Shown here one piece after another: positions 23,720 to 35,904 of a DNA stretch of 64,000 nucleotides. The notes beneath the pieces are model-generated. The model had not been told where the DNA came from. It made no database searches and worked only from the letters and a program-made list of their open reading frames with translations. The position numbers were made by a program, and so were the translations under genes. This DNA comes from Pelodera strongyloides (taxonomy: Eukaryota; Nematoda; Chromadorea; Rhabditida; Rhabditidae): assembly GCA_036852015.1 (NCBI GenBank), contig JAANDG010000373.1:1-64000 (forward strand). Reading direction: 5' to 3'. Numbering within the stretch: the first letter of the stretch is position 1; every line of letters starts with the position of its first letter.

Positions 23720-23950
23720 TTTGCCCCCCTACGCGGCTGGCCGGGGGCCCCCTGCGCGGTTGGCTGGGGGTGCGCTGCGCGGTTGAGCTCCGCGAGGCAC
23801 CGCGCACCCAGCCGCGTAGTTTGCATACTACCCGGCTGGGTACGCCCCCTCTACGCGGTACGCGGTTGGCTACGCCCGCACTGGAAACTGCGCGGCTGGT
23901 TACGCGTGCACTCCAATTTGCGCGGCTGGCAGAAGGGGCGCTGCGCACCC
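23720..23950. repeat. GC-rich degenerate repeat island
   Basis: About eight degenerate copies of a motif of roughly 25-35 nt built on GCGCGGCTGG/TTACGC (CTACGCGGCTGGCC, GCGCGGTTGGCT, GCGCGGCTGGTTACGC). It is strikingly GC-rich against an AT-rich background. Open frames here are by-products of the missing A/T. Confidence 0.75.
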
Positions 23951-24994
23951 TGGAACGTAGTAGCGTGTTTTGAGCATCAATTTGGAGAACAAGTTATGGA
24001 GTGAATTATAAACAGTAATTTAGAAAATACTGAACTATTTCATTGACAATACGCTATCTGTGAGAATATTCATTTAAAAACACCACAATTTCATTAAATT
24101 CACATGAATAGTCCGTTTCTGTTCTAGAAACAACTCCATTTCCCAAGTAAATGCCATTCATTTATCTAAGAAAAACAGGAAAAACACCATGTTCGTGTTT
24201 ATAAACCATCAACTTTACCTCAATAATCGGTGCCATAACTTCACAGCCCAATTTTCCCTCAAATACATTTGTTTTCTACTAGTTCAATATCTTTTCCCAT
24301 TAGTAATATTTCACCGTTCCTCTCCGATATTTCACCGTTCCTCTCCGATATTTCACCGTTTCTCTCCATGTAATTCAGAAATTCAGGTGGACGCAGAGAT
24401 ACGGAGAGGGTAGAGAAGCAGGGGCACACCCTGGACAAGAGCCAAACGGTGCCCTGGACCAATGCCAAGATGGAGAAAAACTGGGATGAGCCGAAATCTA
24501 TACGCAACTAAACACAGGAAATAAGGAAATGTCGAAAGGTGCCGATACAAAAATCGGTGTTGGCTGGGCAGCAGTTTTGTGAACAGATTCAAATATGGAT
24601 GTGACACCTTATCCATTGATAAACATTAGTTCACTGTTACGACATAGCTTGATATAGTTTATGGTCATCTCTAACAAAGAAAACTTGAGAATTTACCGGT
24701 CAGACGCCTAAAATGACCACAAATTCTTGAAAACAATAGTTTTATATAAATCAGACACAGTTACCCCGAAAGTCTAAAACAGTAATAGAGAAACGAGGGC
24801 AAAGCATGTTTTTCGCTGTGGTAAGCTGGTAAGTGCCGTTCTGTCGGAAAAGTTGGAAACAGTCTACGTCTACCCACTGGTCACCCATATGACATACGAT
24901 GATTTTCAACTAGTTGAGAGTGTAGTTTACCCGCTTGCAACATCGCTGCGTGGAAGAAAGATGAGTTCCGCTTTCAATGAATGGACTAGCTGCC

Positions 24995-25175
24995 GTAACT
25001 GCGGCCGTATTCACCAACCCACGGGGAGCCCTCCTTGTCCTCCCCAGGCCAGGGAGCTAAGTAGTACGTTGGGAGTGCGAGAGCAGAAGAGATTCCGAGC
25101 GCTCGTAAGCCTAGGGAGGGCTCCCTGTGTGTTGGTGAGTGAATACAGCCTCATTTCTTCCGCAGTTTCTCCTTA
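24995..25175. mobile_element. Short inverted-repeat element
   Basis: AACTGCGGCCGTATTCACCA and ACGGGGAGCCCTCC are inverted at the far end as GGGAGGGCTCCCTGTG and TGGTGAGTGAATACAGCC...CCGCAGTTT. Probably a foldback element; no coding capacity. Confidence 0.65.
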
Positions 25176-25355
25176 TTCTTCATAAAAAAGCTGACACGTG
25201 GTCAATGTAAATATTCGTTGCCGTTTTGCCATATACACTTGCTGATATTGTTATGTTCAATGTGACAAAGATACACCATTTTTGTGAGTTTAATCTATCA
25301 GAGGAAACCCGGGTATAGAGGCGAGATGGTGTGCGCGGCTCATAGTTAGACTTAC

Positions 25356-25422
25356 GCCACCCGGAGCCCGAAGACGTCGAGCAATTTGTCATCTGGAACT
25401 CGTCGACTAATGCTCAGGACCT
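25356..25422 (-). CDS. Possible isolated internal exon
   Basis: Between acceptor TTCCACAG and donor GGC|GTAAGT only one frame is open: VLSISRRVPDDKLLDVFGLR plus V. Protein-like, but no partner exon was found, and the preceding minus-strand gene ends in a stop upstream of it. Phase 1 in, phase 2 out. Could be chance. Confidence 0.25.
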
Positions 25423-25962
25423 CTGTGGAACAAGTCATAAGCCCACTTGAAAATGAAATTTGAACCCCCTTGAATAAAGGTGCACGCTCTTGTGGTGGCG
25501 TAAAATATTTATTGTATTTATTACCTCGATAATAGCATCCTACCCCTACTTCATGTATCGTTATCTGGGAGAAACTTTGTGGTACTTCACTGCGGAACTT
25601 TTGATATATCGAAATGTTTATTTCCGCAATAAATATAAATAAACAAAGGAAAATACTCTGGAGTCACACGTTTTTGTTTTGATTTCCTCATAGTACAGAC
25701 TTCGCACTCTTCGTTTTCCTGGATGCGCGCCTGGTGATCCTGTAGTCATGGGCTTAGACGAACAGATGAGTCTCCCTCTCGGGAGAATATATCTTCCCAC
25801 TGGGGAGACTGGAAAATATGTGCACTTGACTTCCCACCCGACACTGGAGAGGTCATTTCTACTCCCGAGTCTTCGTCAAAACAGCCGCTGGGGCTGGATG
25901 CTAAATTACGGTACTTTCGCGTGGTACTGTAGTCTGTAGTATGTAGTACTGTATATTTATAT

Positions 25963-26895
25963 TCACACCATCACTTCATCGTTGGTCATTTGTTGAGATC
26001 GTATCCGGGTTGTGCCTTCCACTGAAAACAAATCAATGTAAATTGGACTATCCATTTTTTTATTTAGAATAATTAGCTAATTGATAGATTCCTTCTGTGC
26101 CTCTGTCAGCTCTGACAGATTTGCTTCTTGTTAAGAACATGTATATACATGAAGGATGGTAAAGTTATCAATATAACCCACCATTCATCATAACAAAATA
26201 AAATATCAATCAATAAGAGCAAAAGGAAACGAATAAATTGTGCTCACCTTTGGAGACCATGATCAAATATTGCTTTGTTTTGGAGATTATTGGTATATTC
26301 CAGAAGTGGAATAACATTGAGAAAATATCAAACATATGAACGATAATTGAAAGAGTGCCGGGATCCTCTATGTGGAGACGGGCACCAATTTCTGAAGAAA
26401 TTTTTGAATAAAAATCGGAAAAGCATTGCCGGCAAAGATATTGGTAAAGATATTGGTACATACTTACTGCAGTTTCAATGATTTAAACCTGTACTCTGGT
26501 AGCTAAATTTTCTTTTAGCAATATTATTCAAGACTGGCTTTCCAGTCTTCTTTGAAAGACAAGTTATAAAATAGAGAACTGCATGAACATGACATGTTCC
26601 GCTTGTACTTTGGAAACCACTTGAGACCCAAAAACACCTGATGCGCTGCTCTTAATTATAATATTTAAACGTTTAATAATAACTCACCTTGGTGCCTGTA
26701 TTTATTGAATATACTGATAAAGAACATAAAACCGTCGAGGTAGGCCAGCAATAACAAAGAAATGTACTGAAATTATGAATGGGTTTCTTTTTTACTTTGC
26801 TTTTCATGATCGCTTCTTAATAATGATCTTACTTTTGTAACTTGAACAAAATAACAGAACAGTAAGTATCCTCCGCGCAACTTAGAGGAGAATGA
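25963..26895 (-). CDS. Multi-pass membrane protein, last four exons (family not recognised)
   Basis: Exons 26895-26833 (or starting 26880), 26766-26688, 26391-26248 and 26021-25963, with donors GTAAGA, GTGAGT, GTGAGC and pyrimidine-CAG acceptors for the last three. Phases agree at every junction (0, 1, 1). Reading: LRGGYLLFCYFVQVTK, then YISLLLLAYLDGFMFFISIF, NKYRHQ, EIGARLHIEDPGTLSIIVHM, FDIFSMLFHFWNIPI, ISKTKQYLIMVSK, then V-EGTTRIRSQQMTNDEVMV and stop TGA. Two or three hydrophobic segments separated by basic loops indicate an integral membrane protein with a short C-terminal tail. Earlier exons were not found upstream of 26895. The family-E element at 26902-27013 touches the first exon's acceptor, leaving that boundary uncertain. 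No family assigned. Confidence 0.55.
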
Positions 26896-26901
26896 CTAGA
26901 T

Positions 26902-27013
26902 GCCATATTCACCACTCCAATTCCCTCGGGGAATAAGTCCCTGGGGACAGAAAATAGCATTCTAATGTGAGAGACGCAGAGAAAAAGACGGGGAATTGAG
27001 TGGTGAATATGGC
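26902..27013. mobile_element. Miniature inverted-repeat element, family E, copy 2
   Basis: GCCATATTCACCACTC at the left, inverted GAGTGGTGAATATGGC at the right; core shared with 3378-3472. It lies a few bases upstream (in the direction of transcription) of the first recognised exon of the membrane-protein gene. Confidence 0.8.
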
Positions 27014-28537
27014 GCAGGGCAGACTCTCGCTTTTGTGCGAATTTTCATCAGAGTCATAACTAATTGTAAGCTTTTCTTAGCTCTACACTAATTTATTGTA
27101 ACTAACTCGACAATAAAATAAATTGAATAACAGGTCAACCTACCACGTATATTTGAAAAGGCAGTAGTAGGCGAGCCTGTTGGCTATAAAATACAGCGTG
27201 CGCCGCCGCGACGCAGGTGAGCAGAGCAGCGATTGTGAGTGGGAGAACGTAGGGAAAGAAGATGTACGAGAAGATCAGAGAAATTATGATATGATGGATT
27301 ACGATTACCTTGCACGCCTTCTAAAATGTTTAATGTTGATCAACAGTATGCTAAACAAGAGTTGGTGAGCCGCGCACACCTGGCGCGCAACAAGTAGATC
27401 GCGAACCCCTGGCCCATTCTAGTATATTTAGATGTCCTGCGTTAACGATCAACCAGAGAAAATTCTTGGCCCGTTGTACAGGCGTACAACCACATCGTGC
27501 TGTTATTGCGGACTCGGGGCTAGCACACTTTGGGTGCTGTGCGGGTGCTGTGCACTCATCGTCTAAAGTTTTATGTTGTAGCCATACAACCTGACAATGT
27601 GATTGCGTTTACTACCCTGATAACCGGTGAGTTGTGCCCCGCAAAGCTTTGGGACTGAATATGCACTCGCAACGGATTAGGACCTAAGTGTTCCTCGAAA
27701 CAGTGTCGTTATGATGCCGTTTTGGTGTTCTTCTCATCATACACTGTGGCGCACTGCCCAGGCTGTTGTTCTTTTCTCTTTATGGGGAGAACGAGCATTA
27801 AAATAAAACTCACATAAACGTGGGTTGTTTCAAGTAAACACCAATAGTTGTGGTCATCGTGGCTCATCACGTCATATCAGCTGATACGCAGGAAGAAGGA
27901 GATAACGGATACGCAGCGAGAGAGAGTGCAGGGCCCTAGGAGGGCGCAGCCGAATATAAAGCGATATTCAATGTATTTATCAGTGCAATTCAAGTACCTG
28001 AAAGAAATTGAATTAGTATTCGATAATTATCAATTAAATCGGCCATAACAATTAGATATAGGTCTAACAAGGAAAACATCTTATTAATAGAAATACAGTA
28101 AATATGTATACGCCACGTCCACGGCGCTGGTCAAAAAGTGTCAGCCACAACGGGTGATGGATCTCATAAGAGGGGAAGTTGCGCCAGGTGTGCGCAGTGC
28201 ACAGTTCCAGTTGGCACATATATGGCATATTTGTGGCGCACCTACCGTACGCCACGTGCGCGCAGCTACGCCAACTGGCGCACACGCCCACGTGGAACAC
28301 TACGTCCGCCAGTGTAGGTGTACGCAGTATAATACAAATTTCAATGTTATATCCCCACCGGTAGCATATATTAGGCGTAGAACAGAAAGAAAGGATCAAA
28401 TTATAATGAAAGAATCATCATATTCACCGAAAATATAACACTGCTATATCGAGGAGAGAGCAATGTTTACTTATCACGCCCACAGTGCGAGCACTAGGAC
28501 GAGCCAATAATAGAAAAGTTTTGATGCTTTTTATGGC
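27014..28537. other. Gene-less stretch
   Basis: The 5' exons of the minus-strand membrane-protein gene should lie in or beyond this stretch, but none could be recognised. GC-rich GCGCACC/GTGCGCC motifs cluster at about 28180-28320. Other readings are short and unsupported. Confidence 0.45.
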
Positions 28538-28822
28538 CTGTCCATGTTTGCGATTCGCACTTGCGAAAATGAAAATGCCTGTCCATGTTCAGGCCATTTT
28601 ACATGAATGGCAAATGTCTACCGTAACCCATGCGAATAACGCATTTGACATGGTCCTGCAGTGAAGGTGTATCAGATACGTACTATTCGAAACAAATCCG
28701 TACTATTTTGAAATAGATCCGTACTAGATTCAAAATCGCTGCGGGACCTTGTCATTTACATTGACTCGAACATGGACAGGCATTTGTCATTTTCGCAAGT
28801 GCGATCGCATACTTGGACAGGA
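28538..28822. mobile_element. Miniature inverted-repeat element, family C, copy 1
   Basis: Ends CCTGTCCATGTTTGCGATTC...TTGCGAAAATG and inverted CATTTTCGCAAGTGCGATCG...GGACAGG. Interior has GGTCCTGCAG, repeated TCCGTACTA and AATCGCTGCGGGACC. A second, inverted copy is at 58485-58789. Confidence 0.8.
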
Positions 28823-31065
28823 ATGAGCAATTCAAGCAACACAAAATTGCTTTCCTTTTATGTTCTGAAATGTTCGCGCTGCCATGGCACAGCGTTAAAC
28901 TTGACGTGCAACATTGCGATGAGCAGGCGATGCGGAAAATTAGAAATATATGGCAAGGCGTTGAAAAGTCCGCGCGGCATCAGTGACTTAACTCGTTAGC
29001 GCTTCTTCAGCGCTTCTATACGCTATCAAATAGGGGATCTATACGTTATCAAAATTTCCTTTCTATCGATACAGATACAAAAATAGCATTTTTCATGAGC
29101 AACGTTACAGTGTTCCGTGTAAATAGTATTGTGATACATGTGTTTTGCTGTGCTGATATCAAAATAAGCTTGTCGAGGTTCTTAGTTTGGATAACACCGG
29201 GATTTGCTTATAGGAAGGGCAACGTGTACTGATTGAATATAAACAAATAAACTAGGATGAGATTATATTGAGATAAACACAAGTGCACGGAAAAACTGAT
29301 TAGTTCTGCAGTGGAGAAGAGGCAAGGAAGTTCATTTCTCTCAAAATAAAGAAAACAAATGTCAAAGTTGAAGTGATAAGAGACAATATACAGAGACGTA
29401 AGTCGAATAAAAGATAATACATAATATCAAACAAAGGTCAATTTACCTCAATATGATGCACACATTTTTTTAATTTGTCAATAAATATATGAAACGATAA
29501 TAAGCTTTTGGCCAAAACGCAAGAATAGGAAAGAGTCAAAGTGTGAGCATCAGCGTCAGAGTATACCTATTCTTGACTTACTTAATGGAAGTTGACTACA
29601 ACGTGAAACTCCGCGTCATCGAGTGGAATAGAACACTTTTCCGCGCACCTGTGGCGCACCCTCCGCGCACCCAGGCGTGGTGGTGGAGGTGCCCCCCCCC
29701 CCCCGCGCACCCAGTGGTAGTGGTGGTGGTGCGCCGCCCCTTTTGTGGCGCACCCTCTTTTCTTTTGCGCGACGAGGACGCGGAGTTTTATTACTGTAAA
29801 CGCAACGCGGAAGCTTCCAAACAATACTGGTAATACAGGCTATCGTGGTCACATTGACATTGATATTCATTTTCATGACGTCGACAATAATATCCCCCCT
29901 ATCTAGACTCATTACTCAATCAACAATTAATTCAACAATTATTCGTATTCCAAGAAAACATCATTATTAGGCAAGAGACACTGGTTAATAAGTGTTGCAT
30001 CACTAGGATAGCGGCTAGAACATAAAAATAATAATATTCATGTAAAATAATCAACAGTGATTGAGGCTGTAATAAACTACACAGAAAGTGAATATTTTTT
30101 CGATTCATCAAAAGTTATATAAGCTTGCTAAAATTGTCGTTACATTATTACTTAATTATTAAGTTAATTATTAATGAAATTAAAATCGTAACAACAGTGA
30201 AAAGAAAGTGAATATTTTTTCGATTCATCAAAAGTTATATAAGCTTGCTAAAATTGTCGTTACATTATTACTTAATTATTAAGTTAATTATTAATGAAAT
30301 TAAAATCGTAACTGAAAAGCGGAATAATTTGTTCAACTCCCGATGTTCAACAAAAATTATCTTTTCAATTTCGAACAAAAGATGTTCACTAAGTGGGTAC
30401 TTCAATAAAAATTTTGGGAGAATTTAGTTTCAGAATATTTGTGCTAAATTTATTTCAACAAAAGGAAGTACATGGAACTAAGAACTTGTCAAATGAAGGC
30501 AAATATTGGTAATGAAAATGCGGAATTTTTGTGCATATTTGTGACATGCTTTACAAAGCAGAAGTTTTTAATTGGAAGGAGTACATCAATATAAGGCTAT
30601 GAAGCCTATAAAATTTTGGAAATCGAGGCCACATATCTATAAAATGGGCACGTTTACACAGGAAAGTGGAATAATTGCCGAAAGCACAGAAAAGCCATGG
30701 CTCACAAAAAGATTTCTACAAAAGATAACATTTTTGACTTCATCAAATGGTTCGTCGCCAATGGTTCCTCTTTCCATTTCCTAGGTACCATTTATCGGTG
30801 CCGGATTCTAATTACCTCTACATACGTACACCACGGACTGTACAAAGAAGGGTGTTCAATTTATAGACATAGTTACCTATTGGAATATATTCAGAACTAT
30901 CTTACTATCTACATCTAGCATACATAAACACGAATTGAAAGTATGAAAAAGAAAAAAAGTTGACCAAGTTCTCTCCTTGAATCACATAAATTTTCTCCTT
31001 ACGCTGGGGAAATGTTCATTCCCTTTCGAACTCGAACTTGAATAAAAAGTAGGAATAAGAGGGAA
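28823..31065. other. Mostly gene-less stretch with repeats
   Basis: Holds a GC-rich GCGCACC island with a 14-nt C run at about 29638-29760 and the 120-bp tandem duplication at 30083-30311. A reading at 30697-30786 (MAHKKISTKDNIFDFIKWFV...) is protein-like but has no supporting partner exon. Confidence 0.45.
30083..30311. repeat. Tandem duplication, period 120 bp
   Basis: AGAAAGTGAATATTTTTTCG begins at 30083 and again at 30203. The following ~105 nt are identical in both copies, so the duplication is recent (or an assembly artefact). Confidence 0.95.
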
Positions 31066-31171
31066 TTATAGGAGATGATTGAGGATTGAAGAATGAAGGT
31101 CGTACAAACACGTGGACTCATACTTCTTGAGAATCTGGAAAGAGAGACAGAGGGACCAGGAAATTGAGTTA

Positions 31172-31219
<48 letters not shown>

Positions 31220-31405
31220 GAGAGAGAGAGAGCGAGAGAGGGAGAGAGAGAGATGTACCACCATAATCGAGAGATACCGGAAATTGTCGGGTAAATTGAA
31301 TTCCGCCGGGAAACAATTTGATGAGATCTGCCACAAAAGGGCCCAGTCCAATTTGCATACCAATGTGTTTGTAGTCTGGAGCCTTGTTTTCCCATGGTTG
31401 TTGTT
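31066..31405 (-). CDS. Last two exons of an unrecognised gene
   Basis: Exon 31405-31278 after acceptor CTGTCTAG reads QQPWENKAPDYKHIGMQIGL then GPFVADLIKLFPGGIQFTRQ-FP (42 codons, phase 1 in), donor CCG|GTATCT. Exon 31134-31066 after TCTTTCCAG reads ILKKYESTCLYDLHSSILNH-LL and stop TAA, in phase. The 143-nt intron is largely a (CT)n tract, which also supplies the polypyrimidine tract. The peptide is balanced in composition and shows none of the low complexity typical of chance frames here, but I cannot name a family. Upstream exons were not found. Confidence 0.5.
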
Positions 31406-31723
31406 CTAGACAGTTTATTTTAAATATTGGCTTTGTCAGATATTTTAAAGGTCGGGGCCCCCTAGAAAACAGTTATCGTACCGAAAAAGAAGATTTAAAC
31501 TGAGTGTTAATTTCTTTCTATGGACATTTCACATTATAATGACCATGCATGGCTAGTTTAAATTAAAACTCCTAATCATTGTTTGAAGGCAAATATTCTA
31601 GATTTATTCGTGATAAATATAGATTTCCATCTGCACTGAAGTGTGAGTAAACCGATTCACGCTTGTTTGGTGGACAGCGTGGGTAACATGTATGTCAGTA
31701 TGTGCATGTTGAATAAATTGGGA

Positions 31724-31836
31724 GCGAGAGATAGAGAGAGAAAGAGAAAGAGAGAGAGAGAGAGGTGTAAATGTAGATCTGCACCATTATTATCGCTCTT
31801 ATTGCTAGCTCAAAAACAGCGAGAGATAGAGAGAGA

Positions 31837-31879
<43 letters not shown>

Positions 31880-31931
31880 GTAAATGTAGATCTGCACCAT
31901 TATTATCGCTCTTATTGCTAGCTCAAAAACT
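31724..31931. repeat. Tandem duplication carrying an expanded GA tract
   Basis: GCGAGAGATAGAGAG...GTGTAAATGTAGATCTGCAC...GCTCAAAAAC occurs at about 31724-31817 and again at 31820-31931. The flanking unique parts are identical, while the GA tract differs in length. Confidence 0.9.
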
Positions 31932-32396
31932 CTCCTGAAGCAATTCGTGTTCTTGCTTTGCCAGCGACGAACCTCAAATTTGGAACAGCAACAGATAAAA
32001 AAAATTCAGATTATATATTCAAATCAATTGGCTTAAAAGTAGAACCATTTCGATATCGCTAATTACTGGACACTAGACCAGCAGTGTTTTTAAAATCATT
32101 AAAATGGAAAGCTCAAAGACTAACTCGAGCTCTTTTGGACTTTTGGAATTTTGGATGAATAATGTGGCTTCAGAAGCGATATACTTCAGTTCAAATACAT
32201 CATTTTTGTTTTCTTTATACTATTTTTTTTCGAAGAGCAAATATCATTCAGCAAAAAAACTGTGGATATGACTCTATATTATATTTTGATGAAGGAATCT
32301 ATATGGGAATGTATGAAAAGTCCGGTCTGAGAGATTTTTGCTAGCACAGTAAATTGGTTATCTTTTTGGTAGTTATTGCTTTTTTTTCACCGAATA

Positions 32397-32560
32397 ATGG
32401 GGTTTGCAAGTATGCTGAAAATTTACCGTATTTTGGAACTACACGAGACTATTTTTTTAATTTTCCACATTACATGTAGGTTTCTTGTAAAAATACGGTA
32501 GTATTGATACGGTACGGTACAATACGATAAAATACGGTACACATCGATTTGCAAACCCCA
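32397..32560. mobile_element. Miniature inverted-repeat element, family D, copy 1
   Basis: ATGGGGTTTGCAAGTATGCT at the left and inverted TTTGCAAACCCC at the right; interior GAAAATTTACCGTATTTTGG and AATACGGTAGTATTGA shared with 39199-39353. Confidence 0.8.
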
Positions 32561-34893
32561 CAGCAAATTGAGCAATGGTAAAGGAAGTAAAAGTGATGTA
32601 TGTTAAGTTTAGGCCTCGGGCACTTAGACTTAGCTAGTGAAAAAGATAGTTGTCATATAAAGAATGCTCTATCCCATGTAATTGTTCCCCAGACGATAGT
32701 TAGCGTAAACGGCAACACTGGCTTTGCATATAGCATATGTGTCGTTTTCGAAAAGATCATAAATTCGGAAATAAAAATAAACTTTAAAACAGTAAAGTTT
32801 TTAAAGGATCGCAGTCACTACAAATTCGTATTTTTTATTCGCTTTTCATTAATTGTTCAAGTATGTGAAGAAAACGACGATTCCAGCGCCAAAGTACGGC
32901 AAAACGAACTCAGGGAGAGAAATCCCTGTTTATGACTTTTACTTATATACCGTAGTTTATAATTGCCCGTATAGAGTTTCATAATAAATACCCTGCAGTG
33001 ATAAACCACGCGCCAGGAGTAACACTGCAGGCTGTTCACTCTCCAAGTACCCCTGGCAATTGCATATATGCACCGGCGTCGGTCATTTATCAAAACTCAT
33101 TCTCATTGATTTCTCTCCCTGAGTTCCATTTTATGTGGATTTTTATGGGCTGCATATTGTTTTATAAATCTGCTTGCATCTAATAAAAGTCGAATAAAAA
33201 AGTTGATTTTGAAGTGACTGCCTTCCTTTAAGAGGCTATTTTTTCACTAGTTTCATGACCATGGCATCAAACGCACGTAGGATTCAAGAGCGATGTACAT
33301 TTTCAAAAAGTAATAATGGGACGCAATGGCTTTAAAAGATAAAAGGCCAATGCCATGGGCCAGAGAACACACTTACAAGAAGAGATTTCTAATTTCTACA
33401 AGATTCAGCGAAGATTTCTCTGAAAAAAAAATATTCAGTAGCTGAAGAAAGAAAAGAAAACCGAAATCTGAATTCCTGATATAAATCAAAATTATTTTGG
33501 TCTACATATTCAGAAAAAAGGCTTGGAGTTTGAAATTTGATGGAAACCGCGTGTTCATTCAATATTGCATTATTCGCATGAATTTTGAGTGCAGAAACGC
33601 GTGAAATTTTCACAATTGCATATTCAATTGGAATAAAGGTCTCTCATGACAAAAAGGTTCATTTTTGAATGAAAAAAAAATATTACAAAAAAAAATTAAT
33701 ATGATATCATTTTTTTCTCCAAACTGTGGAAAAAAGCTTCGAAACGGTGATGCGGCTAAAGTTGTTATATATATAAAACTGTAGAAAAACAAAAGTAATT
33801 ATGCAAAAAAGAAATACAACTATTTAACAATGCATATGAAATATAAATAGACTTATAGAAAAATAAAGTATGAAAATGAATTCTTCATAAGTCTTGAATC
33901 TAAGTTCTAGGAGTTGTTTCAACCTTGTCGTTCGTACTTATACATAGACTATTTTGTCATTTGATACCCTTCGGTTGTGTAAGAAACATGAGTAAATTAG
34001 GCACCGGAAAGGGTTTTAGTCCTTCTTGTGAGCATAGTAATGTTTATTGGCTGGGCAAGTAAACGCCGGCATTTCATGTAGATATATAACAAAGTTCTAG
34101 AAAAGTGTAGGGCATAGAGCTAGGGAACCTCAGATTGTACGTGCGCCGCGACGACCTCGCACACTAGGCGCGCTCCAAAAAGTTGCTTACTATGCTACAG
34201 TATGTGCAGAAAACACACGATTTTTCTTCGTCGAACATTAAATTACGAAAGATGATGTTCTAACTAAATACATGTGTGATACGTTATATTGGTGCAAGCT
34301 TTCTTTGTCTTTGTTTACTTGGTTTGACAAGTTGACAAGTAAAATTTGACACGTGACGCGTGGGAATGTGTAAACGAACTTACGAAGTCAAAAGCGGTCT
34401 ATGTACTTCAATACTATGCAATTTTTTATCAAGTCTTGCACAAGCCTTTGTCTATCACGTGGTGGTACAAACCTTTGTCTAAAATAAAACGAAAAATGGT
34501 TATAGATTTATAGATGTATACAGGTGAAAAAAAGGAATTGCCCAGACCTCAGAACAACCTTCTGTAGCCGGTGACAAAATGGATTTCATGGGGAAAAAGG
34601 CATTCGGTGACCGGTCAACGACCATTTGGTGACCAGTTGACGACGGTTTTGGAGAATACTTGGTCACGCAAGGCCGCCAAGTGGACACCAGATGGTTTGG
34701 TACAGGAAAAAGCCGGGAACCGTCGTCAAATGGGTTCCTCCGTTTCCTATGTAATAAGAAACTATCACTCGCCTAAACACTGGAAAAGAAAAGGAAAGTA
34801 ACGCTTCCGATTATTCTCGTGAGCAGCTAGCTCCACATCCTAATCAACACAATTCAAATTCTATATTCTCCAAGAAGCAAAAGTTCAAATCTT

Positions 34894-35072
34894 TTAAAGC
34901 GAAATAACGGTCGGTTTTTGAAACATCGAATATACCATCATTCTTATGCAGCTTATGCAAATGAACATAAATTAAATAAAAACTAGACCACAATTAGACC
35001 CCACGTTGCATAAATGCATAGTAATGCAAGTACTTGAGATGCGTTTCAAAACCGGCCGGTATTTCGCTTTAA
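34894..35072. mobile_element. Miniature element, family A, copy 2
   Basis: TTAAAGCGAAATAACGGTCGGTTTTTGAAAC at the left, inverted GTTTCAAAACCGGCCGGTATTTCGCTTTAA at the right; 179 bp, with TGCAGCTTATGCAAATGAAC inside as in other copies. Confidence 0.9.
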
Positions 35073-35724
35073 TAGACAAAGTTCGAAAGGAAATTCATCG
35101 CTTGAATACTTGAATACTATTGTGAATCCTGTGTTTTCGGATGATCAATCATTCAAAAGTTGACAAGATATCATTTTTCAGTTGAGGGGACGGAGGTGGA
35201 AAAAGATGATCGATCGAAGTCAAAAGATAACTTCCAGTATCCGGTTCCATATAAACCAGTAACTGATTAAGGTTTATACTTTATACTTTATACTAAGCAG
35301 ATAGTTCAACAGAAGACCATACAAACTTAAATTTCAGATTTTCAAACTTACTTATGTCAACTCAGCACTTCAATATGTATTTTATCTTTATCCTACAATA
35401 AAATTACGCCCAACGAGACTTTTTTTATGTAAGTTAGTTTATAACACAAAGGGCCAAAGGGGGGACTAGGTTGGTGCTTGGACGCCACGTAGATTATGTC
35501 TGAAGTTGAAATTTAATAACATTATGACGAAATACGTAGAAAAACAAAAAGATTTGGTGATATCGACCCATGTAATCCACTGAGCCGCTGATGATTAATC
35601 TCGCTAAAGATGTGCATTGAACTATATTAAAAAATGAAAAATGAAGCAAGGCCATTGACCACTAATCAAAGCTTCTTGTTTCGAATAGGGCCATTATTCA
35701 AAACAAAGGTAAATATGTAATTAT

Positions 35725-35904
35725 TTAAAGCGAAATTCAGGCCGGCTTTTAAAACGCGTCGTGGACAACCGAATTCTTACGTATTTATTCTAATTTGCTC
35801 GAATTGAGCTCGATTTTTATTATAATTTACGTTCATTTGCATAAGCTGCATATAATACTGGTGCACTCGATGTGTTTCAAAAACCGGCCGGTATTTCGCT
35901 TTAA
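35725..35904. mobile_element. Miniature element, family A, copy 3
   Basis: Same ends as copy 2 with the interior in the opposite orientation (GTTCATTTGCATAAGCTGCA). Confidence 0.9.

Larger units (their letters stand above)
23292..25355. other. Gene-less stretch with GC island and short repeats
   Basis: Contains the GC-rich repeat island at 23720-23950, three tandem copies of ATATTTCACCGTTCCTCTCCG at about 24305-24367 and the inverted repeat at 24995-25175. Longer readings here overlap these repeats and look non-coding. Confidence 0.6.
31406..34893. other. Gene-less stretch with duplications and one miniature element
   Basis: Upstream exons of the gene at 31066-31405 could lie here but were not recognised. 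Visible structures: segmental duplication 31724-31931, family-D element 32397-32560, and GGTGACCGGTC/ACCAGTTGACC motifs near 34600-34640 that also occur near 41600. Confidence 0.45.

Noticed and set aside
23645..24004. Overlapping Arg/Gly/Pro-rich readings on both strands
   Set aside because: Produced by the GC-rich degenerate repeat island, which lacks stop codons.
35179..35270. Possible terminal exon after TTTTTCAG (...DNFQYPVPYKPVTD, stop)
   Set aside because: Two frames are open after the acceptor and no upstream partner exon was found, so it may be chance.
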